NCBI RefSeq assembly: GCF_015354575.1
Contig: NZ_JACAFQ010000031.1
Span: 3,332-35,438, forward strand
DNA: 32,107 bases
Direction: 5' to 3'
Origin: Pseudomonas sp. UFMG81
Lineage (GTDB): Bacteria > Pseudomonadota > Gammaproteobacteria > Pseudomonadales > Pseudomonadaceae
The notes under the pieces were generated by a model. That model saw only the letters and a list, made by a program, of their open reading frames with translations, did not search any database and was not told the DNA's origin. Position numbers and translations under genes: made by a program. Shown piece after piece: positions 1 to 16,057 of the stretch; position 1 is the stretch's first letter; every line of letters starts with the position of its first letter.

Positions 1-361
1 GGTTGATGGCGTGGCGCAGGTAGCGTGGCGGTGGTTGTGCCCAGCTGCGGGTGACGATGGGCGCCGGGGCCTGGCCATGTGCGGCGGTGAAGGTCCAGCC
101 GGCACTGCTCAGCGGTACGGCCATGGCGAACGAGGAGCACACCGGGCAGTCCAGCTGCGCCATGTGCTGGTCGCCGCCGGTACCGTCCAGGTCGATGGCC
201 GGGCCGTGGCCGCTGTCCATGCTGCAGTAGCCGCCTTCCAGGCCCGACAGGCGCAGGCCAGTCATCTGGCCATGGTGCAAACCACACAGCAACAGGCTGA
301 ACAGGACGCTGGCGTAGAGCGTCCATGCGGTCAGCGAGCGTGTCCGACGAGTGGTTTTCAT
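1..361 (-). CDS. DUF2946-type secreted or membrane protein, 3' end cut by window
   Basis: An open frame runs from ATG at 361-359 to the left window edge without a stop (120 codons visible). It starts MKTTRRTRS, then has one hydrophobic segment (about residues 10-25, ending LLLCGLHHG), which fits a signal peptide or N-terminal anchor. Next comes a short polar region and a DCPVCSSF motif. A hydrophobic N-terminus, an HH pair and a DCPxC motif are the hallmarks of DUF2946 proteins, small Proteobacterial proteins often found near copper or iron uptake genes. Their molecular function is not established. The gene points the same way as the fpv operon but is separated from fpvF by about 190 bp holding a REP pair, so it is probably a separate unit. 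No convincing Shine-Dalgarno is visible before the ATG. The family assignment rests on these motifs only. Confidence 0.7.
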   Translation of the reverse strand, partial: MKTTRRTRSLTAWTLYASVLFSLLLCGLHHGQMTGLRLSGLEGGYCSMDSGHGPAIDLDGTGGDQHMAQLDCPVCSSFAMAVPLSSAGWTFTAAHGQAPAPIVTRSWAQPPPRYLRHAIN

Positions 362-446
362 GGCGGCGAATCTACCATTTGAAGGGTTTCACCGGGCTTT
401 GGGTTGGTGTGGTGGATTGTCGCAGGGCGTAGCGTTTGCCTGCACC

Positions 447-539
447 GGCCCTATCGCCGGCAAGCCGGCTCCCACAGATGTTGCGCTGATCCTGGCTTAG
501 CGCTGTACCTGTGGGAGCCGGCTTGCCGGCGATAGGGCC
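447..539. repeat. REP pair forming a perfect inverted repeat
   Basis: Two 31-nt arms (447-477 and 509-539) are exact reverse complements around a 31-nt spacer. Each arm contains the internal GCCGGC-AA-GCCGGC palindrome followed by TCCCACAG, the P. putida-type REP signature. The pair lies between the 3' end of fpvF and the DUF2946-type gene. In RNA it would form a long stable hairpin that could protect the 3' end of the fpv transcript or limit read-through. No T-run follows, so it is not a standard intrinsic terminator. Confidence 0.9.
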
Positions 540-551
540 CTGGAGGCGAAC

Positions 552-1421
552 TCAGCTGTTGCCCAGCGCCTTCACCACCTGCTCCACGCTGGCCTTGAGC
601 CCGGCCACGGTGTCCTGCGGGTCGCTCTCCACCACCAGCAACCGGGCACCTCCGGCCTCGATCGCGGCGGCAACCTTGGCGTCCGGCTGATGGTGGTGCA
701 GCACCAACGCCACGTCCTGCTGCTTGAGGTTGTCGGTCAGCGCCTTGAGCGTGGCGTCGTCCCACTGCTCGCCAGCCGGCAGCGGCTGTTCCACCACATC
801 CAGGTTCAACCCGCTGGCCAGGTAGCCCAGCCGCTCGGACAGGCTCACCACGCTGAGGTTATCGACCTCGGCCAGCTGCGCCTGGCTGCTGGCACTGAGC
901 TCCAGCATCTGCCGCTTCAGGCCAGCCAGGTTGCCCTGGATCTTGGTCTTGTCCGCCGGCGACAGGCGCTCCAGGTCATTGGCCACCACATCGGCCATAC
1001 GCCCGAGGTTGGTCGGGTTCAGCCACGGGTACGCGGCGAAGGCCTCGTCGCCCTTCACCGCGATACCGGGCAGGGCGCCGTCCACCGGGCGTGCGGCATC
1101 GATCTCGACGATGCGGATATTGCTGCGCCGAGCCATCGGATACAGCGGGTCGTCACGCCAGATCGAACGTACACCGATCACCGCGTCGGCCTGCTGCGCG
1201 GCCTTTTGCAGGCTGGCGCCGCCACGGCCCTCGAAGTAGGACGGCTGGCGGCTGGCCGGCAGATTGCCCGGCACGGCGCTTTTCAGCTGCACCGAGGTAC
1301 CGTCGAGCAGCACTACCGCCAGGCTATGGGTCACCGGCAAGGTGGTCAGCACTTGCGTGGCGTTGGCCAGCACCGGCAGGCCGGCCAGAGCCAGCGCCAG
1401 GGTGAGTTTTTTCAGGGTCAT
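552..1421 (-). CDS. fpvF: FpvF, periplasmic ferripyoverdine/metal-binding protein
   Basis: Encodes a 289-aa periplasmic substrate-binding protein, the last gene of the fpvGHJKCDEF operon. The N-terminus MTLKKLTLALALAGLPVLANA is a clear Sec signal peptide with predicted cleavage near residue 21. The mature part resembles metal-type (cluster A-I) binding proteins and has an unusual LHHHQPD stretch in the C-terminal lobe. In P. aeruginosa, FpvF works with FpvC as one of two binding proteins for the FpvDE importer and is reported to bind the pyoverdine complex in the periplasm. The start is the ATG at 1421, which overlaps the fpvE stop by 4 nt (ATGA). A longer frame reaching 2321 is an artefact reading through fpvE. 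The assignment rests on family features plus exact synteny with PA2410. Confidence 0.9.
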   Translation of the reverse strand: MTLKKLTLALALAGLPVLANATQVLTTLPVTHSLAVVLLDGTSVQLKSAVPGNLPASRQPSYFEGRGGASLQKAAQQADAVIGVRSIWRDDPLYPMARRSNIRIVEIDAARPVDGALPGIAVKGDEAFAAYPWLNPTNLGRMADVVANDLERLSPADKTKIQGNLAGLKRQMLELSASSQAQLAEVDNLSVVSLSERLGYLASGLNLDVVEQPLPAGEQWDDATLKALTDNLKQQDVALVLHHHQPDAKVAAAIEAGGARLLVVESDPQDTVAGLKASVEQVVKALGNS

Positions 1422-2317
1422 GCCGGGTTTCCTTGCAGGCGGGGGACGAGGGCGCGGGCCAGGGCGCAGAGGGCGAAGCAGCTGCCGGCGACCAGGATGA
1501 TCGCCGCGCCCGACGGCACCGGCAGGTCGAACACTATCGGCAGCAGGATGCCGAGCAGCGTGCTGACGGTGGCGATCAGCACCGAGATGAAGAAGAAGCC
1601 CTTGAGCGATTGGCTGACCAGGCGCGCGGCAGCGGCCGGGATCACCAGCAGGGCACCCACCAGGATCGCCCCGATCACCTTCACCGCCGCCACCGTGACC
1701 AGGGTCACCAGCACCACGAACAGGTAGTCCAGGGTCTTCACCGCCACCCCGCGCACCGCCGCCAGCTGCGGGTTGAAGCTGGCCAGCATGATGCGGTTGT
1801 ACAGCGGCAGCGCCAGGGCCAGCACCAACACCGCGACGATGCCCAGCACCACCAGGTCCTGGCCACTGACGGTGAGCACCGAGCCGAACAGCACGTTCTC
1901 GAGGATGTGCACGTTGATCTTGCCGGCCAGCATCAGCAGCAGGCTCGCCCCCAGTGCCAGCGACACCGAGAGGAACACCCCGATCAGGGTGTCTGGCGAC
2001 AGCCCCGTGCGGTTGCGCAGGAAGTTGAGCAGGATGCCGAACAGCAGGCAGTAGCCGAACAAGCTGCCATAAGGGCCGGTGTAGGGCTCGCCGAGCAGGA
2101 TGCCGATGGCCACGCCGGTGAGCGCGGCATGGCCGACCGCCTCGGAGAAGAAGGCGAAGCGCTTGACCACTACCAGGGTGCCCAGCCCGCCCAGCACCGG
2201 GCCGATCATCAGGCCGGCGAGCAGGGCGTTGACCACGAAGCCGTAGGCCAGCGCCTCGGGCAGGTAACCCGCGCCGGCCCACTCCTGGACCAGCTGGCGG
2301 AAGGTTTCGAAACTCAT
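1418..2317 (-). CDS. fpvE: FpvE, ABC importer inner-membrane permease (metal ABC-3 type)
   Basis: A 299-aa very hydrophobic protein starting MSFETFRQLV with about eight or nine membrane segments, typical of ZnuB/MntB-like ABC-3 permeases. Recognisable stretches include the FAFFSEAVGHAALTGVAIG region, where a small-residue and His segment follows the second membrane span, and the C-terminal VGALLVIPAAAARL helix. It forms the membrane channel for the FpvD ATPase and takes substrate from FpvC/FpvF. I chose the ATG at 2317 because it overlaps the fpvD stop (ATGA) and the protein then begins at the family's usual place. The 52-residue Arg/Pro-rich extension upstream belongs to another frame of fpvD. 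Corresponds to PA2409. Confidence 0.93.
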   Translation of the reverse strand: MSFETFRQLVQEWAGAGYLPEALAYGFVVNALLAGLMIGPVLGGLGTLVVVKRFAFFSEAVGHAALTGVAIGILLGEPYTGPYGSLFGYCLLFGILLNFLRNRTGLSPDTLIGVFLSVSLALGASLLLMLAGKINVHILENVLFGSVLTVSGQDLVVLGIVAVLVLALALPLYNRIMLASFNPQLAAVRGVAVKTLDYLFVVLVTLVTVAAVKVIGAILVGALLVIPAAAARLVSQSLKGFFFISVLIATVSTLLGILLPIVFDLPVPSGAAIILVAGSCFALCALARALVPRLQGNPA

Positions 2318-3060
2318 GCAAGGCTCTCGCTGCGAGGGTGGACGGAGAACAGGCTGAGCAGGCGCTCGGGGGTGAGCGCCTCGGCCGGCGGGGCGTCGAA
2401 CAGCACCTGGCGGCTCAACCCGGTGACCCGGTCGGCCAGGCGCAGTACCGCCTGCAGGTCGTGCTCGATCCACAGCACCGTGGTGCCGGCCTGGCGCCAG
2501 CCCTGCAGCAGTTGCTCGAACACCTGGATACCGGCCTCGTCGAGGGCCGACATCGGCTCGTCGAGCACCAGCAATTGCGGCTCAGGGATCAGCCCCTGGG
2601 CCAACAGCACCCGCTGGCGCTCGCCACCGGACAGCGCGCCCATGCGCCGCTTGCGCTTGTCGAGCATGCCGACCTTGGCCAGCGCCGCATCGATGGCCGG
2701 GCGCACGCGGCGCGACAGCCCCAGGAACGCCGGACGGCGCTGGCACATGGCGGCCATGAAGTCGTCGACGGTCATCGGCAGGCCACGGTCGAACTCCAGC
2801 GCCTGGGGCACATAGCCGATCACCTCGCGCTCGCCTGGCCAGTGCAGGGTCAGCTGGCCCTGGTGCGGCATCTGCCCGAGCAGGGTCTTGATCAGCGAAC
2901 TCTTGCCGCCGCCATTGGGGCCGACGATGGCGTGCACGCTGCCGGCGGCGACGTTGAAGCGCACGCCTTCGAGGATGCGCGTGCGGCCCAGCGTGAGGTC
3001 GATGCCGTCGAAGTCGATGCGCGGCCCGCTGGCGGCGCTCAGGTTGGCGGCGGCGGTCAC
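2314..3060 (-). CDS. fpvD: FpvD, ABC importer ATP-binding protein
   Basis: A 248-aa ABC ATPase. Walker A is GPNGGGKSS (47-55), the Q-loop Gln is at 86, the signature LSGGERQ is at 143-149, Walker B LLVLDEP is at 163-169, the D-loop SALD is at 171-174 and the switch His is at 200. All catalytic elements are intact. Length and sequence fit the ZnuC/MntA class of metal importers. The start codon is GTG (3060-3058), sharing GTGA with the fpvC stop, which indicates translational coupling. The 3' end overlaps fpvE by ATGA. It powers import through FpvE after iron has been removed from pyoverdine. Equivalent to PA2408. Confidence 0.94.
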   Translation of the reverse strand: MTAAANLSAASGPRIDFDGIDLTLGRTRILEGVRFNVAAGSVHAIVGPNGGGKSSLIKTLLGQMPHQGQLTLHWPGEREVIGYVPQALEFDRGLPMTVDDFMAAMCQRRPAFLGLSRRVRPAIDAALAKVGMLDKRKRRMGALSGGERQRVLLAQGLIPEPQLLVLDEPMSALDEAGIQVFEQLLQGWRQAGTTVLWIEHDLQAVLRLADRVTGLSRQVLFDAPPAEALTPERLLSLFSVHPRSESLA

Positions 3061-3968
3061 GCGCGGTTCTCCTGGATGGCGCGGACCACGGTGTCGAGGT
3101 TGCGCTTCATCTCCACCTCGTACTTGTCCTTGGTGTACTCGCCGTAGGAGATGTGGGTGAGCGGGTACAGGCGCACGCCCGATTCGCGCTGGATGGTCTC
3201 GACATAGGCCGACGGGAAGTCCATCTCCGAGAAGATCACCTTCACGTCCAGCGCCTTGAGCTGGTCGATGGTCTTTTTCAGCTGCGCCGGGCTCGGCTCG
3301 ATGCCATGGGCCGGCTCGACCACCGCGGTGACTTCCAGGCCGAAATCACGCACCAGGTAGTCGTAGGCGGCGTGGATGGTGGCCACGCGGAAGGTCGCGT
3401 CCGGCGCCTGGGTGACCTTGGCCAGCGCCTCGGCACGCAGGGCACGCAGGCGCTTGGCGTAAGCGCGGGCGTTCTGCAGGTAGAACTTGGCGTTGTCCGG
3501 GTCGAGCTTGCCCAGCTCGCGGGCGATGTTGTTGACCTGGGCGATGGTGGCGCTGATCGACAGGAAGGTGTGCGGGTTGACCACCTTGCCGGCACCCCGG
3601 GCGGCGATGCCGGTGGCCGCCAGCAGCGGCACGTTGGCGTTGGCTTCGATGGTCTTGATGTCGGGTTTTTCGCTGGCGGCGATCATGCGGTCGGCGAAGT
3701 CATCGTGGCCGACGCCATTGAGCACCACCACGTCGAGGCTGCCGATGCGCTTGATGTCCTCGGCGCGCGGCTCGTAGGCGTGGGGGTTGAAACCGGCTGG
3801 GATCAGCGGCACCACTTCGGCCTTGTCGCCGACGATGTTGCTCACGTAGCTGTAGTAGGGGTGCAGGGTGATGCCGATGCGCAGCGGCTTGCCGTTGTCG
3901 GCCAGGGCCAGGGCGGGCAGGGCGCAGGCCAGGAGCAGCGCCAGGGTGCGGCGGGCGAAGCGGAACAT
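3057..3968 (-). CDS. fpvC: FpvC, periplasmic metal-binding protein (ZnuA-like cluster A-I)
   Basis: A 303-aa substrate-binding protein with a signal peptide (MFRFARRTLALLLACALPALALA, cleavage about residue 23). Expected metal ligands of the cluster A-I family are visible: H63 (NPHAYEP), H133 (NPHTFLS), H199 (TIHAAYDYL) and an acidic residue, E248 or D250, in the SEMD motif. In P. aeruginosa FpvC acts as an iron chaperone that receives iron released from ferripyoverdine, and it interacts with FpvF. The Shine-Dalgarno AAGGA at 3976-3980 lies 7 nt before the ATG. The gap to fpvK is only 10 nt, the single non-overlapping junction of the operon. The ATGA/GTGA chain resumes at its 3' end with fpvD. 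Corresponds to PA2407. Confidence 0.93.
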   Translation of the reverse strand: MFRFARRTLALLLACALPALALADNGKPLRIGITLHPYYSYVSNIVGDKAEVVPLIPAGFNPHAYEPRAEDIKRIGSLDVVVLNGVGHDDFADRMIAASEKPDIKTIEANANVPLLAATGIAARGAGKVVNPHTFLSISATIAQVNNIARELGKLDPDNAKFYLQNARAYAKRLRALRAEALAKVTQAPDATFRVATIHAAYDYLVRDFGLEVTAVVEPAHGIEPSPAQLKKTIDQLKALDVKVIFSEMDFPSAYVETIQRESGVRLYPLTHISYGEYTKDKYEVEMKRNLDTVVRAIQENRA

Positions 3969-3978
3969 GGGCAGGTCC

Positions 3979-4548
3979 TTAATGACGGTGTTGGCGGGTG
4001 ACCCCGGCGTCGTAGTGGGTGACGACCTGCCGCCAGCCGGCGGCGATCAGCGTGTCGTGGTCCAGCGCGTCGGGGGCGAGCGCGCTGCTGTCGCGGCGCA
4101 GCCAGATATCGGGCTGGGCGTCGGCGGCGCTGGGCAGGATCAGCAGGAAGCTGCCGGCCACCTGCGCGTCCTGGCTGCGGCCCAGGTAGGCACCGTTGCC
4201 CAGCAGGGTCCATTGCGGGTTGCCACGGCTCTGGCTGCTGGCATCGGCCACGAACGGCGGTAGGCCTTCTTCGGCCAGGGCCTGGGCGTCGGGGGCGACG
4301 CCGGTGTCCTCGTGCAGCGCGCGAATCTCCTCCACGGCCACCCACAGGTCGGTGTGGATGCCCTGCTCGGCGGCGTTGAGGTCGCGGCGGGCGTCGAGCT
4401 GGTGGGCGGCGATGGCCTGCTCGTCCTCGCGCTCGCCGCGCAGCGCCACTACGCTTGCGGCCAGCAGCACGATCAGCGCGGCGGCCAGCAGTACATAGAG
4501 GGTTTCATGCCCGGCGCCGGCCGGGCGTACCACCTGTGCGCGGCTCAT
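3979..4548 (-). CDS. fpvK: FpvK, single-span membrane protein (DUF6162-like)
   Basis: A 189-aa protein with one transmembrane helix at about residues 15-36 (ETLYVLLAAALIVLLAASVV). A charged helical region (REDEQAIAAHQLDARRDLNAAEQGIHTDL) and a mostly polar periplasmic domain follow. No catalytic motif is apparent. Position fourth in the operon and the single-anchor layout match FpvK (PA2406), reported as a partner of the FpvG reductase in releasing iron from pyoverdine. The ATG at 4548 overlaps the fpvJ stop by 4 nt. Its biochemical role is known only through that complex, and nothing in the sequence adds more. Confidence 0.87.
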   Translation of the reverse strand: MSRAQVVRPAGAGHETLYVLLAAALIVLLAASVVALRGEREDEQAIAAHQLDARRDLNAAEQGIHTDLWVAVEEIRALHEDTGVAPDAQALAEEGLPPFVADASSQSRGNPQWTLLGNGAYLGRSQDAQVAGSFLLILPSAADAQPDIWLRRDSSALAPDALDHDTLIAAGWRQVVTHYDAGVTRQHRH

Positions 4549-4865
4549 GGCGCACCGATGTCGGCGTGGTCCACTTCCACCACGTGGCCGGGGCCGGCGT
4601 CGAACAGCACGTAGAACTCGCCGTCGGGGCGCTTGAAGGTCAGGGTGGAATCGTCACCGAGCTTGCTGGCCAGCAGCACCTGCTCGTCGTAGCCGATCAC
4701 ATCCAGGGTCACCCCCGGTGCGCCGCTGCCATCGGAGAAGCCGCCCTTGCAGGTGATCTGCTCGCCGGCTTCGGTGCATTCGCACATCGGGTTGTGCGCC
4801 AGCGCCGGGGTGGCGGCCAGCAGCAGGAAGGGCAGGGCGAGCCTGCGCAGCTGCGAAATCATCAT
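4545..4865 (-). CDS. fpvJ: FpvJ, small secreted Cys-containing protein
   Basis: A 106-aa exported protein beginning MMISQLRRL with a signal peptide ending ALA-H (about residues 1-23). The short mature domain has three Cys near its N-terminus (C28, C30, C39, in CEC...C), which could bind metal or form a disulfide. The start at 4865 is chosen because its ATG shares ATGA with the fpvH stop. The next ATG (4862) directly follows and would shorten the protein by one residue. Long upstream extensions in this frame run through fpvH and are not real. It sits between fpvH and fpvK, as PA2405 does in P. aeruginosa. The FpvGHJK group assists ferripyoverdine reduction, and the specific part played by FpvJ is not evident here. 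Confidence 0.87.
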   Translation of the reverse strand: MMISQLRRLALPFLLLAATPALAHNPMCECTEAGEQITCKGGFSDGSGAPGVTLDVIGYDEQVLLASKLGDDSTLTFKRPDGEFYVLFDAGPGHVVEVDHADIGAP

Positions 4866-5395
4866 TTGCCTCCTTGTTTCTCGAGCCAGGCCACGGTGGC
4901 CGGCGATGCCTTGGCCAGCGGGATCGAAGTCTGGTGCATCTGCCCGTCCCAACCCTCGAAGGTGAGCCACAGCTCGGCGTCGGGCTTGGTCTTGGCCGGG
5001 ATGTTGACCACCCCGGTCATGCGGTACGGGGTGCCGGAGAACAACGCCCCGGCGGCGCGCAGGCTGCGCGGCTTGCCCACCCGCAGGTACACCGCCTTGA
5101 CGTCGTTGCATTGCGCGCACAGGGCGATCTTGAACTGCTTGAAGTAGCCGGCCGGGCCGTCGGAGCGCGGCGCCTCGTCGAAGCGCTCGGCGATACGCAC
5201 GCTCCACGGGCCGGCCTGCAGCTCGCCGAGCTCGCGCTCGCCCAGGCCGATTTCGCCACGGTTCATCGAGGCTTCGTGCAGGTACTTGGGCATCAACCCG
5301 AGCGGGATCAGCACCAGCAGGATGTTCAGGTGGAAGCGCCATTTCAGCCACAGGCGGCGCGCGGGGGATTGGGGCAGGGCAGTGCGCGTGCTCAC
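4862..5395 (-). CDS. fpvH: FpvH, inner-membrane-anchored CxxC protein
   Basis: A 177-aa protein with an N-terminal cytoplasmic basic stretch, one membrane helix (about 22-38, HLNILLVLIPLGLMP) and a periplasmic domain carrying a CAQC motif at 93-96. The CxxC could be redox-active or metal-binding. The start codon is GTG at 5395, overlapping the fpvG stop (GTGA). No ATG nearby gives a sensible alternative. In P. aeruginosa FpvH is needed together with FpvG and FpvC for efficient release of iron from pyoverdine. Some databases label the homologue a thiamine-pyrophosphate-binding protein, for which I see no support. Corresponds to PA2404. Confidence 0.9.
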   Translation of the reverse strand: MSTRTALPQSPARRLWLKWRFHLNILLVLIPLGLMPKYLHEASMNRGEIGLGERELGELQAGPWSVRIAERFDEAPRSDGPAGYFKQFKIALCAQCNDVKAVYLRVGKPRSLRAAGALFSGTPYRMTGVVNIPAKTKPDAELWLTFEGWDGQMHQTSIPLAKASPATVAWLEKQGGK

Positions 5396-6564
5396 AGGCT
5401 GGCCTCCGAAGGGGTGTCGAGGGTGGCGCGCGGCTGGCGCTTGAGCGCGGCGGCGGTGGCCTGGGCAGTGCGCTTGGTCCAGATCAGCAGGCCGCTGAGC
5501 ACCATCAGGGTGAGGATCAGGCCGAAGAAGGCCCAGATCAGCTTGACCCAGATGCCGCCGAAATCACCGGTGTGCAGCGGGCGCATCGACTCGGTGACGA
5601 ACTCCAGGGCAGTGCGGTCGCCGACCATGAACGAAGCCTCGACCTTGTTGTTGTAGGGGTTGACGTTGACCGTCTCGAACATCAGCGGGTACCAGCCGCG
5701 CCCGCCCATGTAGTAGTGGCTGTAGGCGTTGCCGGGCAGGGTGATGAAGGTCACCTCGAAGCCGGGGAAGCGTTCGTGGGCGGCGCGCTCGGCATCGTCC
5801 AGGCTGACCGGCTGCGGAACCTGCCCGTCGCTGCCGCGCGGCACGTCCTCGCGGGCGATGGCCGGCACGATCGGTTCGCTGGAAATGGTCACGTGGTTGT
5901 CGGCCAGGGTCGCCTGGATCAGGAACCAGGTGCCGGTGATGGAGATGGTGGCGATGAACCAGATCGACCACACCCCGCTCAGGCGGTGCAGGTCGCCCCA
6001 GAAGATCCGCGAACCGTGGCCCAGGCGTGGCAGCTTGAAGAAGCCCTTCCAGAAGCGCTTGTACACCACCAGCCCCGTGACCAGCGACGCCAGCATCGGC
6101 AAGCCCAGCAGCGACACCAGGTACCAGCCCCAGCTGTAGCCATTGGTGAACGGCACCAGCCACCAGCCGTGCAGGGCGCGGGTGAAGGCCTCGAAGTCGA
6201 AGGTCGGGCTCTGGCCCTGGATCACCCCGGTGTAGGGGTTGACGTAGAGGATCGGCGAGGTGCCGTCGGGGTAGGTGACGCTGGCGGTCAGGGCGAAATG
6301 CGACTCGCCCGGCTTGCTGATGTAGTTCACCGCAATGGCCGGGTCGGCCTTGTGGATGGCGTCCAGCACCTGCTGGTAGCTCAGCAGCGCGGCGTCGTCG
6401 TGGGGTTTGCTGGCGCGCACATCGGGGTTGGCCAGCCATACGATTTCCTGGCTGAGCACGGCCAGGGTGCCGGTGAAGGAGACGATCAGGACGAAGAACC
6501 AGATGGGCAGCGCCAGCCAGCTGTGCACCAGGAACCACAGTTTGGAGCGGGACTTTTTCGACAT
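5392..6564 (-). CDS. fpvG: FpvG, PepSY-type inner-membrane ferripyoverdine reductase
   Basis: A 390-aa PepSY-associated transmembrane protein with four main membrane spans (about 10-35, 147-168, 195-218 and 337-362). Two large periplasmic regions hold PepSY-like sequence, for example YVNPYTGVIQG near 107-117 and VNVNPYNNKVEASF near 299-312. Four His lie at or beside spans: H14, H132, H193 and H331. These are candidates for haem or metal-mediated electron transfer. FpvG is the reductase that converts Fe(III)-pyoverdine to Fe(II) in the periplasm of P. aeruginosa (PA2403). I chose the ATG at 6564 (MSKKSRSKLW) over one at 6642. The upstream 26 residues are Cys/Arg-rich, unlike the family, and run into the promoter region. 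No strong Shine-Dalgarno precedes either start. It is the first gene of the operon, divergent from the NRPS genes. Confidence 0.93.
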   Translation of the reverse strand: MSKKSRSKLWFLVHSWLALPIWFFVLIVSFTGTLAVLSQEIVWLANPDVRASKPHDDAALLSYQQVLDAIHKADPAIAVNYISKPGESHFALTASVTYPDGTSPILYVNPYTGVIQGQSPTFDFEAFTRALHGWWLVPFTNGYSWGWYLVSLLGLPMLASLVTGLVVYKRFWKGFFKLPRLGHGSRIFWGDLHRLSGVWSIWFIATISITGTWFLIQATLADNHVTISSEPIVPAIAREDVPRGSDGQVPQPVSLDDAERAAHERFPGFEVTFITLPGNAYSHYYMGGRGWYPLMFETVNVNPYNNKVEASFMVGDRTALEFVTESMRPLHTGDFGGIWVKLIWAFFGLILTLMVLSGLLIWTKRTAQATAAALKRQPRATLDTPSEASL

Positions 6565-6736
6565 GGGGACCGGTCTTTTTGCGCAAATAGGGTACGACAG
6601 CGCGCAGTGTCGCTTGGGCGACTGGTCGCAACTGAATCGCATTCGTTTCTATTTAGGACGGATGAGATGGAAAAACCTGCCAAAGAAAATGCAAACAAAT
6701 GTTTCAAAGTGCGCCGAGGTGCGCCGCGCGGGTGGC

Positions 6737-6761
6737 CTAAATCCGTTCATTTGAGTTTCGT
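6737..6761 (+). promoter_or_regulatory. PvdS-type iron-starvation (IS) box driving the NRPS operon
   Basis: CTAAATCC at 6737-6744 contains the -35 element TAAAT (6738-6742). The -10 element CGT is at 6759-6761, with a spacer of exactly 16 nt. This equals the consensus for the pyoverdine ECF sigma factor PvdS (PfrI/PbrA in other species), including the CC after TAAAT. Transcription would begin a few bases after CGT, giving an untranslated leader of roughly 50 nt before the ATG at 6820. The NRPS operon is therefore expected to be iron-repressed indirectly, with Fur acting on the sigma-factor gene, which lies outside this window. Confidence 0.88.
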
Positions 6762-6803
6762 TCCTAACTGCATGCGTGTGCCCCGGCACCACGAACGAAC
6801 CTG

Positions 6804-6810
6804 AAGGAAG
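6804..6810 (+). promoter_or_regulatory. Ribosome binding site of the first NRPS
   Basis: AAGGAAG lies 9 nt before the ATG at 6820. It is the only good Shine-Dalgarno nearby. The protein then starts MKPEDAEKLARRF, like the N-termini of PvdI/PvdJ-class synthetases, which supports this start. Confidence 0.75.
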
Positions 6811-6819
6811 ACGCCCAGC

Positions 6820-15990
<9,171 letters not shown>

Positions 15991-16013
15991 ACCCCTTATC
16001 CAACGCTTCTCGC

Positions 16014-16034
16014 GGCGGCGGGTCACCCGCCGCC
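16014..16034 (+). repeat. GC-rich hairpin between NRPS 1 and the hydroxylase gene
   Basis: Nine-base arms GGCGGCGGG (16014-16022) and CCCGCCGCC (16026-16034) enclose a 3-nt loop. This is the only sizeable intergenic gap (67 bp) in the NRPS operon. There is no T-run after the stem, so termination is unlikely. It may stabilise or attenuate the transcript between a very long and a short gene, and it lies 14 nt before the next Shine-Dalgarno. Confidence 0.6.
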
Positions 16035-16047
16035 CCGGCCCAGTTCC

Positions 16048-16053
16048 AGGAGG
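16048..16053 (+). promoter_or_regulatory. Strong ribosome binding site of the hydroxylase gene
   Basis: AGGAGG, extended to AGGAGGAG, ends a few bases before the ATG at 16058. It is a perfect anti-16S match and fixes this start codon. Confidence 0.8.
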
Positions 16054-16057
16054 AGTC

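Larger units (their letters stand above)
6565..6819. promoter_or_regulatory. Divergent intergenic region fpvG / pyoverdine NRPS
   Basis: This 255-bp gap separates the two operons and is visibly more AT-rich than its surroundings, especially 6650-6770. It holds the iron-starvation box for the + strand NRPS genes (6737-6761). For the - strand fpv operon there is only a TAAAT half-element (6655-6651) and an imperfect inverted repeat (6630-6648). No ORF, RNA gene or terminator is seen. Confidence 0.8.

Noticed and set aside
11..382. 123-aa open frame on the + strand at the left edge
   Set aside because: Antisense to the DUF2946-type gene. Its composition (Arg, Ala, Gln, Gly) is that of a GC-rich shadow, with no recognisable motif.
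1422..2321. 589-aa frame fusing extra sequence to FpvF
   Set aside because: The upstream part is an off-frame reading of fpvE. FpvF has its own signal peptide starting at 1421.
6565..6642. N-terminal extension of FpvG starting at ATG 6642
   Set aside because: The 26 extra residues are Cys/Arg/Pro-rich, do not fit the family N-terminus and cover the inverted repeat and promoter area. MSKKSRSKLW at 6564 gives the usual start.
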